DNA of 64,000 nucleotides from Ephemerocybe angulata (taxonomy: Eukaryota; Basidiomycota; Agaricomycetes; Agaricales; Psathyrellaceae): the NCBI GenBank assembly GCA_013368325.1, contig JAACJK010000227.1:310001-374000 (forward strand), given 5' to 3'. Positions 1-10,700 of this stretch are shown here, in pieces. Position 1 is the stretch's first letter. Every line of letters begins with the position of its first letter. The notes beneath the pieces are model-generated. The model was not told where the DNA came from, ran no database searches, and saw nothing but the letters and a program-made list of their open reading frames with translations. A program made the translations under genes and the position numbers.

Positions 1-393
1 CTTCCCCCAGTTCGTAACAGGAGTTGGCGAAACTTGGCTGCGGGAAACGCGTGTGACTGGGCGAAGGGCGGGGGTGGGCGAGTGACCGGTCAGTCATAGT
101 ACGCCATCCAATTTGAAGCTTTCTTGGGGCAGAACCTGGCAGAACCCAACGAATTCGCCTCACCCCTGACGTCACCCTCCCAAGGCTCTGATCCAACGCG
201 CGCGATTGGCTGATCATTTTCTCTCTGATCCCCGACGGCATCAAAGAAGATCTCATCCTCTCTCCTCTCTCCTCTCCTCCTCCTCCTCCTCCTCCTCCAA
301 CTCAACCCACTCTAACCACTCACAAAGCCCACAGAACTAGAGCAGAGAAACCAAGAAAACTATAACAGAGAAAACAGCAGAAAACAGCGCCCG
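1..393 (+). promoter_or_regulatory. 5' flank of first carbonic anhydrase copy
   Basis: This is non-coding DNA leading into the first CA copy. It contains a CCAAT-like stretch (gattggctgatca, 204-216) and the block ctgatccccgacggcat at 225-241. The same ctgatcNccg block recurs upstream of every CA copy in the window (14452, 22699, 36051 and 55891), usually followed by cccacgctcattcc, so it is probably a conserved promoter element. A pyrimidine-rich tract (about 255-300) precedes the start codon. Short reading frames here are products of the CT-rich repeat. Confidence 0.5.
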
Positions 394-2133
394 ATGCCCC
401 TCCGCACGCTCTTCAACCCATCGCTCTACAGCGCGCCCATCTCCACCGCCAAACTAGTCTTCAAAGCGCCCCTCGCACCGCGCGCCTACGCCAAGCGCGC
501 GCATAGCACAGCAGCGGGTGCCTCTCTCCCCCTCACATGGCGCGACGCATGGTCCGAGCTCTTCCCCTCCCCGTCTGCTCCCACCGCCTCTCGCTCTGCG
601 CCTACCAGCCCATCCGCCTGCTGCCCGCACCCGCACCCCTCCTCCTTTAACGCCGACGCCAACTACTGGCACCTCCGTCGCAGCTCCCAACTCCAAGGCG
701 CACTAGCAGACAAGTTCCACGAGATCGAACAGCTCTACCTCGGCAACGTATCGTACCGCGCGCATGTCGCAGGATAACCCTGGCCTGCTGGAGGGTCTGG
801 CGTTACGGGGGCAGCGCCCGCCGATTATGATCGTGGATAGTAGGGTGAGGGGGCGATATTAGATGCGGACCCCGGGACGGCGGGGAATAGTGCGAATGTG
901 TTTGAAGAGGGAGATGTTAGTTCGTGAGTCGTCGGTCTTGTTTTCTTTCTTTCCTTCCTCCTACCTACCTTTCGTTCGTCCTTCCTTTCGTTGTAACTTC
1001 GTGCTTGGGGGAGAGTTGTGAGCGTGGTACTAACGGCTGGTGTGGCAACGCAGTCCTAACCTACGCCGTCGGAACCCTCAAAGTCAAACACGTCGTCATA
1101 ATGGGCCACTACGGCGGCGGCGGCGTCGCAGCGAGCATGGCGCCCCTCCCCGAAGGATACGCCGAGCGCTGGCTCGGGAATGCGACCCTTCCCCCTCTTC
1201 CATCATCATCGTTCTCCCCTGCCTCGTCCTCTGGCGCTTCGACCTCCATTTCCACTTCGGCTTCCGCGTCGACGTCGGGGTCAGGGGCAGATGAGATCCC
1301 CGCGGACCTCGCAGTGCAGCGCTGGATCCTGCCTATCCGCAAGATCTACGAAACGAGTGGCCTGCCGGAGATCCGCGAGCATCGTGAGCGCGTGCAGCGT
1401 CTTATCTCCTCCACTCCGGAATGGAGTAGGGGGCGTGTTGCGCGCGTGCTCATGGGTGCTGAAAAGGTCGAGAACAGCGGGGAGAATGGGATTGGGGAGA
1501 AGGCAGAGATTGGAGAGGTAAAGCTGCATGATGGGGCGTTTAGGGCGCGTGTGGAGGAGAATGTGAAGGCGAATGTGTGGAGGCTTGGGAGGAGTCGGGT
1601 TATTCGGGAGGTGAGTTGGTGTTTTCTCGTTCTTTTCATTCTCGCTCGTTTCGTTTTCGCTTCGCCGTTCCCTATCGTTCGTTTGTTCCTTCGTGGGCGG
1701 CTGTGTCGCCCAAGGATCGCCGCGTAGAACGCATGGTGTGGCCGGGCTACCCTGTGGAGCAGTGACTGTTTTCGCTTCGCGCCGTCGAAGGCTGGTACCC
1801 CTTCGCGCGGGGCACAACACGCTTTTGCGTTGTGTAGATTCCTGCTTGCTTGCTCGTTCGCCCGTTCTGTGGTTCCGTCTCTCATTCGCTCAATACACTT
1901 TCCCTCTACGAACTCCCCAACTAACACCCCCTCCTCCCCTCCCTCTACAGCACCACGAAACCTACACCAAAGCCCTCCACACTTCGGAGCCGCTGCACCC
2001 CGTGTACGTGCACGGGTGGGTGTACGACCTCGAGACGGGCGTCGTGAGTGATCTCGGCGTGAGCGCGGGCCCGCCTGGGTGGGTCCCCCCGCCGGGGGGC
2101 GTGCAGGGGTTTCCTGCTATGCGGGGGGCGTAG
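394..2133 (+). pseudogene. beta-carbonic anhydrase copy CA1, catalytically dead
   Basis: Three exon-like blocks match the intact copy at 36.4 kb. The first (394 to about 925) keeps an N-terminal extension beginning MPLRTLFNPSLYS that may be a mitochondrial leader. The second runs from about 1053 to 1611. The third (1951-2133) ends in the family C-terminus GFPAMRGA. It is broken in several ways. Nine bases encoding Cys-Ser-Asp of the CxDxR zinc motif are missing at about 830. A further 4-bp loss shifts the frame and meets tag near 863. The second zinc motif reads HYGGGG instead of HYGCGG, so both cysteine ligands are gone. The first exon also ends in an early stop (777). Beta-CAs hydrate CO2 with a zinc held by Cys, His and Cys, so this copy cannot work that way. 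Confidence 0.85.
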
Positions 2134-4023
2134 GTAGAATGGGCGAAGGTCGTTGATGAGGGAAAGCTCGGAGATTTATGGGAGAAAGGGTGAGGGGATG
2201 TAAGTAGAGGATCTATGTAAGCGTGGTTTTATTGATGTTGGCTTGGTTATCGTTGCGCTCTCGTCTGGGCGGCGGTGGGACTTTTGGAGAGTGGGATTGG
2301 GATGCGCTGTGATTTGGGGTCAGGTTTAGATGGTGCCAGTTGCATTTGGGTTGGAGCTGGGTGTGTCGGTGTGGGGCGATGGAAGGGTGGATGGGTCGGA
2401 GACCTCGATGGAGTTGAGTCCCAGGAACTTCGAGGTATTCGCAATGGGAGGTTTGAGGGCGGTGTCAGTTGTGAGGAAGAGAGGAAGAGTCCATTCTGTT
2501 CGGTGAAGATAAGGATGCGAAGGGAGGATTGGCTCGACTCGGAGGATGATAGATGCACCCCATCTCCTATGGGGCTGCACTCTGTGTAGCGTGCCGCTTC
2601 AGACTGGTATCCTTGTGGATGCTCGGAACACGATGGAGCCCCAAGTTCACCTCGATGTTTCGCTGCTCTGCTGCTCTTAGACTGCTGCTGTTGCTAAGCC
2701 CCGGTGAGTATGCTTCCTGTGAGGCGAGCATGGCACGCGGGCGTTGCGGGGTACACTCTGTACTTCTCAGCTTGGAATGAACGGATATCCCTGTCTGAGC
2801 AGTCCGTCAGATACCCTCGGTGCGTGCTGATCGAGTATCCGTCCACACTGCTGTCAAGCGCTTAGCACAGTGTCTCCAGGCAGAGCGCAGTCGCACAGCA
2901 CGGTCGGTCGGTCATTGAGAATGTGCGTTCTACACGTGGGTGATGATGAGACTTGTGCATAGCACGTCGTTTCGGGTTCATACGCTCCTCTCCTGTTCGA
3001 CGGGGAGTTGCATGTGGCTGGTCGTAGAGTTATTTAGAAAGGGTGAAATGAAATTGGGGCTGCAGAAGTGCTTGGGTAATGCCGTTAGAACTTCAATGGA
3101 AGGTTTGGTATCGGGTGTGTGAGCCCACGGTTGGGGTGGGCGCTTATTTGCGTTGCTCAGAGTTGAACCTACACGGCGCCCCATGGTCGCACTTCATGTC
3201 TGAGCCCATCAGGAGGCCACACCGCCTTTTTACCGGATCACATTAAGAGGAACAACATTGAAGCGCTCCATGTGCATGGTCCTGCCTGCCCAGCTTCATA
3301 AGCGCCCACCGCGTAAGATACGTGATATCTCTTCCTATGATACGTACGACTCAGAATAGTACCTTTTACACAAGGACATTAATCTGACACGTCTTGCTAG
3401 GGAAGCGTCCGACCGTAGATAGGGTTTAGTTAATCACACGACTCGGAACCAACTGGGAACGAAATGGGCGCTTAATTGTACCTGTCGACTTCGTCCGTTA
3501 TCACGTACAGTGAAATCAGCACTTCCACAGCCCTTACAGTCCCTGTGCCCCAGAGCAACGCGAAGCATGTTCTCGATCGCTCCCATAGAGCTGCGGAGGG
3601 ACACTCGAGAGAGGCGCGCGCGGGGGATGTCAATGAGCAAGCCTCGCAGGGCGTGAACCCGCCTTCGCTCTGCCCCACGCCTTGTTGGGAGCAATACCAC
3701 CTCGAAGCAAAGTTGGAGGGACTCAGGCCATCGTCATCAACGTATGAGGGAGGTGACTGACGCTGCCAATTTAACTTATGCGTGCATTCCGAGCGCAGCC
3801 CTTGCCTCGCGTTAGCGGTGTGTTTTTGATTCACGGAGGCAGTTCATAGTACACCATTCACCCTCTGCTCCAGACTCTCGACACCACTTTCCTTCGCACA
3901 ATTGGGATGAATGGGACTCAATTATTACAGCTAGGTATACACCAACGAATCAACCCTGTTCACCACTTCCCTCGCTTCTCCCTCAGTGGCCCAGGTCATC
4001 CGTCCTCGTATCTGTGACGAGAA
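2134..4023. other. Non-coding duplicated spacer (CA to ULD)
   Basis: I see no convincing gene here. Stretches recur between CA and ULD in the later units. A block around 2300-2335 (gatttggggt) returns near 25275. A block near 2640-2720 (agttcacctcgatg, then gtgagtatgcttcctgtgag) has counterparts near 17560-17610 and 25470. A block ending in cattgagaatgtg (about 2910) has counterparts near 18075 and 25770. The region is part of the segmental duplication and appears decayed. Confidence 0.6.
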
Positions 4024-4241
4024 CCAAATTGGTCGGAGTTCGAGACGAAATTAAACTTCTTCATCGATCGATCGTAGCTGGAGGAGACTAACTCCACATG
4101 TACAGCCGCATGGTCTATGCCTCGCATGGGACGCGTCTTCCGACTACACAGCAGCCTAATTGACATCTCTTTCCTCTTTCATTGCTCCAGTCTGAATCCT
4201 TCGACCTTCTTTCCCCTCGCTCTTGCGTCCATCCAAGCACA
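4024..4241 (+). promoter_or_regulatory. Probable promoter of ULD gene 1
   Basis: A block around 4030-4060 (ggtcggagttcgagacg, then attaaa) is matched upstream of ULD gene 3 near 27140-27170 (ggtcggagtgcgatgcg, then attaaa). A pyrimidine-rich stretch follows (about 4165-4235) directly before the start codon. The conserved position in two paralogues suggests a core promoter. No transcription start can be placed by eye. Confidence 0.4.
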
Positions 4242-7133
4242 ATGTGGCGACTACTTGAAAACGTCAATCGAGCGTTTTGGTGGGGATGGCAACTCGACGA
4301 GGGTGAGTTCTGTGCACAGGATTGACAACATAGGGCCCTTCATCTAACGCGTCCGTCACGTACTTCAGAGCCTGCCATCTCTCGGATAGTACCTACGGAC
4401 GAGCCCTTAGAACCTGTCACTTCTCCCATGATACCTCCACAACCTTCCTCGGAACCTACCCCCGAAGTAGCGCCTTCACAACCTCTCCCGGAGCCCGCTC
4501 CAGTCAACGGCCAATGGGCTCCACAGATCCTCTGTGGTAGCAGTCACAACTCGTTCGGCTCACTGGCTATCACGACCGTCCAGGGCAACATGATCATACA
4601 CCAGAGTGATTATGATGAACGTACGCCTTCATCCTATGTCCGCTCTGAAGATTTTTGTTCACTTTTTTCTACAGTGAGACGAGCTATCGCCGAAATGCGA
4701 AGAAGCATTCCAGCGATAGTGCGCCATAGCAATGAGAACGCGTTGGTTCTTACCGATGCGTTGGGAGAGACTCTGACTCTCCCGTGGAGTGTTGTGCCGA
4801 CCTATGAGGTTTCGTTAAATCTTTTTCATTTTAACTGAAGCATCTATTGATGATACCGGTTAAACAGGAGTTGAAACGACTGTTGGTGAACCATTTCATA
4901 GGAAAATTGGGAGAGCAGCGTGTCGCAGAGGGGCGTTATTGCATAGGACGGGCAGAAGGATCGGATGATGGATTGGTGGTCAGCGCCGAGCATTGGGTTA
5001 AAATTAGGGACGAGCGTGAGCAGCTGGTAATGAGCATGCTGATTGAACAGGAATTGGACAAGGAACTGAATAGAATGTGTCCAAAATGTGGGAGGACTAA
5101 GCTTGGGACATATGTGGACCAGGGGTGGCGTGTGTGGTATGTCGTTTCTCCTCAGACCTACATGGGAGTCACCTGTTGTCCTCACGTCGAGGCAGTCGGC
5201 GATGTAGGACTCGATATATTCTTCCAACAGACCTAAAGTTAGTGGATGAAGTCCCCGCCAAGCTAGAAGATCTGGAGGAAGTATTACAATTTCGCCATGT
5301 GCGAAAGCAGCCCATTGAAGTATGTTAACATATCTCCATCTTCACATGGAGAGAGTGGGTGCTCATAGCTTGGCGGCTCTTAATGCATAGAGTGTACGTA
5401 CTGTTCTGCCTCGGATACTGATAGTAAAGTGCTCACTGCTTGTGTTCTGAATCTATCCGATTTGAGCCTCTCAATTTACAGAGAGTAAGTCCCGTTGCGC
5501 CTCCGATACGAAGCGTCCGGTGCTCACCAATGGGGGCCTCTCAATTTACAGTATGTAAGTCCCGTTTCGCCTCCGATACAAAGCGTGTGGTACTCACGGA
5601 ACGGGGCTTCTCAATTTACAGGTGGTAAGTCCTGTTTCGCCCCAGATGCAAAGCGTGCGGTGCTCACGGATCGGGGGTCTCACAATTTACAGGGAGTGCG
5701 TCCCGTTTACCTCCGAATACGAAGCGTGTGGTGCTCACGGATCGGGGGCATGCATTTTACAGTTTGTGAGTCTTGTTTCGCCCCTGATACGAAGCGTGTG
5801 GTGCTCACGAATCGGGGTCTCTCATTTTACAGCGTGTAAGTCCCGTTTCGCCCAATACGAATTGTGTGGTGCTCACGAATTGGGACCTCTCAATTTACAG
5901 TCCGTAAGTGCTGTTTCGCCCGCGATACGAAGCGTGCGGTGCTCACGGATTGGGGTCTCCCAATTTACAGATTGTAAGTCCCGTTGCGCCCCAAATACGA
6001 AGCGTGCGGTGCTCACAGATCGGGACTTCTCAATTTATAGGAAGTAAGTCTTGTTTCGCCCCAGATACGAGGCGTGTGGTGCTCACGAATCGGGGCCTCT
6101 CAATTTACAGAATGTGGGTCCTGTTTCGCGCCCGATACGAGGCGTGCGGTGCTCAAGGGCTTCTCAATTTACAGATTAGACATGTAAGTACTGTTTCGCC
6201 ACTCATATGAAGCGTGCGGTGATCACGAATCGGGGCCTCTCAATTTACAGAACGTAAGTCCTGTTCCGCCCGTGTGTGTGGTGCTCACCTATTGGGGCCT
6301 CTCAATTTCCAGATAGTAAGTTTTGCTTCGTCCCGAATCCGAAGTGTGTGGTGCTCACGGAACGGGGTTTCTCAATTTACAGAACGTAAGTCCTGTTCCG
6401 CCCCCGGTACGAAGTGTGCGGCGCTCACGAATTGGGGCCTCCCAATTTACAGCATGTAAGTCCTGCTTCGTCCCCGACATGAAGCGTGCGGTGCTCACGA
6501 ATTGGGGCCTCTCAATTTACAGGCCGTAAGTCCTGCTTCGCCCCGGATACGAAGCGTGTGGTGCTCACGAATTGGGGCCTCTCAATTTACAGGCCGTAAG
6601 TGCTGTTCCGCCCCCAATACGAAGCGTGTGATGCTCAAGGATGGGGGCCTCCCAATTTACAGGATGTAAGTCCTGCTTCGCGCCCGATATGAAGCGTGCG
6701 GCGCTCACGTATCGGGGCCTCTCAATTTACAGGAGGTAAGTCCTGTTTCGCCCCGGATACGACGCGTGTGGTGCTCAAGAATCGGGTCTTCTCCATTTAC
6801 AGTTTGTAAGTCCTGTTCCGCCCCTGATAAGAAGCGTGTGGTGCTCATGGATCGGGGTCCTTGAATTTACAGCTTGTAAGTCCCGCTTCGCCCCCGATAC
6901 AAAGCACCCAGAAACCCGATAACTCACACTCTGGTGTTCTCCTTGCTCTCTAGATCCAGGAAAGAATGCGGGAACAAGCCCAATCCGAGTCCAGGTGTAG
7001 GTTCATTGCATGTATCCTGCGCTCATAACTTAAGAATATCCACGCAGTCGAAGAACTCGATGATCCAGACGAAGAACTCGACGACTCAGACGAAGAATTC
7101 GATGACTCAGACGAAGAATTCCGCCGGCCTTGA
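4242..7133 (+). CDS. ULD gene 1: ubiquitin-like domain protein with 22 micro-exons
   Basis: The predicted product is 346 aa from 29 exons. Large exons are 4242-4302, 4369-4620, 4675-4808, 4868-5136 and 5196-5319. Then come 22 micro-exons (5391-6875), then 6954-6996 and 7048-7133. All junctions keep frame. The order is: start MWRLLENVNRAFWWGW; a Pro/Glu-rich linker; LCGSSHNSFGSLAITTVQGN, typical of the segment before agaricomycete ULD domains; the ubiquitin-like domain with DALGETLTLPWSVVPTY; and a CPKC...CRRC zinc-binding pair. The chain then enters the micro-exon stretch and ends RFEELDD plus an acidic tail. The family assignment is from recalled motifs; these domains are usually presumed to mediate protein interaction. 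Exon lengths of 269 and 124 nt are identical in all three paralogues. The donor after exon 3 (gtttcg) is weak. A copia element lies 149 bp past the stop. Confidence 0.7.
5320..6953 (+). repeat. Micro-exon array 1: 70-bp intron units separated by single codons
   Basis: Units of about 70 bp each consist of a donor (gtaagt; also gtacgt, gtgcgt, gtgagt, gtgggt), a ctcac branch-like site about 25 nt before the end, and an acceptor ttacag or ttatag. Between acceptor and next donor lie exactly 3 nt. The one exception has 9 nt (att aga cat). Micro-exons start at 5391, 5482, 5552, 5622, 5693, 5763, 5833, 5901, 5971, 6041, 6111, 6175 (9 nt), 6251, 6313, 6383, 6453, 6523, 6593, 6663, 6733, 6803 and 6873. 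The first eleven decode as SRYVGFRSIEN and the last six as AADEFL. Intron length varies (59-68 nt, with indels of 1, 2, 6 and 8), yet exon length never leaves a multiple of three. There are no stops. Confidence 0.85.
7060..7130 (+). repeat. 21-bp minisatellite coding the acidic tail of ULD gene 1
   Basis: Three 21-bp copies (pattern gacgaagaactcgacgactca) encode EELDDPD, EELDDSD and EEFDDSD. Genes 2 and 3 have one copy and stop at the equivalent of the first (EELAD and EELDD then tag). Gene 1 has lost that tag and reads on to EEFRRP. Confidence 0.75.
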
Positions 7134-7191
7134 GCCATACGCCTTGCATGTCCCCACGACCTGTGCGCATTTCCTCCTCATTTGGGGTGCC

Positions 7192-7212
7192 CTCACACAC
7201 ACACACACACCT
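7192..7212 (+). repeat. (CA)n microsatellite
   Basis: This is a short ca dinucleotide run in the 3' flank of ULD gene 1, between its stop codon and the copia insertion. Confidence 0.8.
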
Positions 7213-7277
7213 AATATATGACCCAGGTTTTCCTTTTCTATTTCTCTCTCAAGACTCAAACGCCATCTTCAACTCTG

Positions 7278-7282
7278 CTTTC
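7278..7282. repeat. Target-site duplication ctttc, left (copia)
   Basis: The five bases ctttc directly before the left LTR are repeated directly after the right LTR (13163-13167). Five-base duplications are normal for copia integrases. Joining the flanks across the insertion restores the ULD 3' flank seen uninterrupted near 20775 and 34290. Confidence 0.9.
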
Positions 7283-7685
7283 TGATAAACTGCTAAGTTT
7301 ATAAGTCGTTGAAGCCACTGCAAGTGGGAGATAGTTCGATATATTAGTTAAGTTAGATAAAGAGAAATACAGCATGACGCACCTGCAAGTGGGAGATAGT
7401 TCGATAAGGGAACTACCCACTTGCAGTGTAGACTATATACTGTGTGGAACAATAGACGATCCATATCGGGAGAACAATAAAGTACGTACGAATATGGAAC
7501 AATAGAAGTGAGAACAATGCTGTGTGATATATGTGAAATGATGGAATGAATGAACAATGTGATCGTGGATATATATAGAACAAAGAAGCATTAGAACAAT
7601 AGAAAAGTTTGAAAGAGGCAGCGCCTATGTGAAGGTGAAGAGAACAATGGGCGAGCCATGGAGACATGTGCATTGTACTTCAACA
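7283..7685 (-). repeat. Copia 3' LTR
   Basis: This 403-bp terminal repeat (tgataaactg to ttcaaca on the plus strand) is nearly identical to 12760-13162. It contains an internal direct repeat, ctgcaagtgggagatagttc, at about 7319 and 7383. Confidence 0.95.
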
Positions 7686-7698
7686 CACCCCCTCAATG
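7686..7698 (-). other. Copia polypurine tract
   Basis: Read in the element's direction, the bases next to the 3' LTR are a purine run (gagggggtg). This is the usual position for the plus-strand primer in LTR retrotransposons. Confidence 0.65.
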
Positions 7699-7713
7699 CA
7701 ATGTCACAGAAGA

Positions 7714-10700
7714 TTACTCAAGACCAAGAGCGAGACGGTGACGCTGTACAGCGGGTTTGGGGAGTGGTTTGGTGAAGATGTCGGCGATCATGTCGTTGGT
7801 AGGAAGGAAGTGAACCTCAATTTTGCCGCGCTTAATAACCTCTCGTATCCAATGCATCTTGATGTCGATGTGTTTCATTCTGCTGTGGTGTTCGGGGTTT
7901 CGAAGCACCTTGAGAGCAGATTGGTTATCGACCATCAGTCGTGAAGGACCTGTGACTGTAGTCCCAAGTTCCCGAATGAATGACCGCATCCAAATGACTT
8001 CACGTCCTGCCGAGGAGGCAGCAACGTATTCGGCCTCTGTCGAAGAGTCCGCAACGGTTGCCTGCTTCTTGGCAGACCAGCTAACAGCGCCTGTGCCCAT
8101 CTTGATAAGGAATCCAGAGGTGGATCGACGAGTGTCAAGGCATCCAGCATGATCCACATCGGTATATGCCTGGAAGAGTTCTGAGGACAGAGACTCGCCT
8201 TCATTGCGATAAGTGAGTCGTAAGTCCATCGTTCCCTTCAGATAGCGGAACAGATGCTTGACGGCCTTCCAATGGATTGGACCAGGGTTCGAGTTGAACT
8301 GGGCGAGCTTGGCGACGGAGTAGGCGATGTCTGGGCGAGTTCCAATGGCAAGGTACATGAGAGCTCCGACTGTGTTTATGTATGGAACAGTCTTCATCTC
8401 ACGTTGCTCCTGCTTGGAGAGATCGTACTTGGCAAGACTAGTGCCGCTGCCTGGATCCATAGGAGTTGCGACTGGTGTGCAGTTTTCCATGCGGAATCGT
8501 TTAAGGATATCGAGGATGTACTGGCGTTGGGAGAGGTGGAGTGTGCGGTTTTCGCGATCATAATTGACCTTGATACCGAGGAGGTAGGTGGTTGGGCCAA
8601 GGTCCTTGAGAGTGAAGACCTTGGCGAGTGATTCCTTGAGCCATTTGACCTTGTCCTGACTCTTGGAGATGATGGTGATGTCATCGACGAATACTGGTAG
8701 AGTGATTCGGATACCATCAGCTTCCCATACGTAGAAGCTGGGATCTGTTTTGATCTGGGTGAATCCCAATCGTTCGAGTTCCGCTGCTAGCTTCTGATAC
8801 CACAGTCGTCCGCTCTGTTTCAGGCCATAGATACCCTTCTTGAGGCGGCAGACCCATTTCGCTCCGTTGGGGCCTCTGATTTCAAAACCCTCAGGTTGAG
8901 TCATGTAGACCTCGTACTTGTCTTTGATCTCGCCGTTCAGGTATGCGTTGGAGACATCGATGGACTCGATGTATTCCCCTGCTTTAGCAAGAGCGGTACG
9001 AAGGGCAGTGAGACGAGCAGTAGGAGAGAAGATTTGGTCGTAGTCGACACCAGGTTGTTGGGAGTAGCCTTTAGCGACGAGGCGTGCCTTGTAGCGGTCG
9101 ATGGTGCCATCGGACTTGTGCTTGATAAGGAATACCCATCGAGAGCCAATTGCCTTCCTATCGTCTGGTAGCCTGACGATTTCCCAAGTGCCGTTGGCGA
9201 TGAGTGCGTCCATCTCTGTTTGACATGCAGCAGCCCAGAACTCATGGTCTGGTCGAGACATGGCTTCTTTCCAGCTGCGTGGGGAATCTTCTGGCCGTGT
9301 AGCAGCTCCGAAAGCATGTTCCATCTTGTCAGTGGCCATCATGAGAACCATTTCCACAGCTTCATCAGCGGGGATGTATTCTCCTATGTCATAGACGTCC
9401 ATGAGGGCTTGCATGATAGGAGTGGCGAATAGAGCTCTTTCAAGGTCGACGTTGTCATTGTCCCCGTTGTCTTCGTCTTCGAAGTCCTGCGCTGTGAGAG
9501 GTGGCGGATTAAACGGATTTTCATCATCCTTGTCACCCCCTTGATCCGCTGGCGGTTCACCCCCTTGACGTCGTGCAACTGGTTTGGTCGTTCGCCTCGT
9601 ACCCCCAGTTAGTTTGAAGTAATCAGGGACTGCTTTCTGGCGGACAGGGCGCGAGCCTTGTGCCACCATTGGCTGGGTAATGGGTTTCCGAGGGACAGGA
9701 GCAGGTGCAGAAGGAGGAGGAGCAGGAAACGTGGGAGCAGGGATAGGACGTTCAGGCGATGTAGGAGGAGTAGACTTTTGTGGCTCAGCTTTAGGTGTAG
9801 GCGAGGTAGGTGAAGTCGGGTGGAACTGTGGTCGAGACGCTGTTTGCTTGCCGAGAGCTTTCAGGTCCATGGTTTGGGAAGGTGTATGTGGTGGTGCCTG
9901 TTGGGTACTGCTGTTGTCCTCGTCATCATCGTCCTCATCATCCTCGTCATCCTCATCATCCTCATCATCCTCGTCGTCCTCGTCGTCCTCGTCAGATGAG
10001 TCCTCGTCTGATGGAGGTGCTCGTGGAGGTGCAGGAGGTGCAGGAGGTGCAGGAGGTGCAGGAGGTGCAGGAGGTGCAGGAGGTGCAGGAGGTGCAGGAG
10101 GCGGTGCGTCGTCGTCCTCATCCTCGAGGTCAGGCCAGATATCCCCAAGGCCAATGGGTGTGTGTGCCGGTGCCGGCGTAGTGGTCGAGAGACCAGGGAA
10201 TGTGTTCTCATCGAAGATGATGTCGCGTGAGATGTGTGCCTTCTTCGTGATAGGATTGTAGCACCTCCATCCTTTGTAGCCTGTTTCAAAGCCAATGAAG
10301 ATGCAAGGCTCCGTGTGAGATTGGAGGTTCTTGCGATCCTTCCGAGCGATGTTAACGAAAGCTCGGCAGCCGAAGACTCGATAGATGGACAAGTCAGGTT
10401 TCTGCTTGTGCCAGACCTCGTAGGATGTGGTTTTGGAGAGTGCTGATGAGGGTGTGGCATTCAAAACGTCGGTGAGATACAACACAGCCTGTGCCCAGAA
10501 GGATGCAGGGAGCTTTGCTTGGTTAAGCATGGCAATGACACCTTCAGCGAGAGTGCAGTTGAGGCGTTCAGCCACACCATTCTGCTGGGGTGTCACCTTG
10601 ACTGTGTGTTGGCGTGTGATGCCGCGATCTGTGCACCATTTTGCGAAGTCGTTCCCAATATATTCACCCCCTTTGTCGTCTCGAAGCTCCTTGACCTTTA

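Noticed and set aside
5440..6529. Plus-strand open frames reading across the repeats (CGAHGSG, LNLQ type repeats)
   Set aside because: They result from the 70-bp period in one frame through intron units and break repeatedly. The phase-0 codons fit the flanking exons better.
5320..6953. CRISPR-like array (regular repeats with variable spacers)
   Set aside because: The variable part is only 3 nt, the repeats carry GT/AG splice signals and the surroundings are eukaryotic. CRISPR spacers are far longer.
9680..10261. Plus-strand frame with Gly-Ala and Ser runs
   Set aside because: It is the shadow of the Asp/Glu and Pro-Ala repeats in copia Pol on the other strand.
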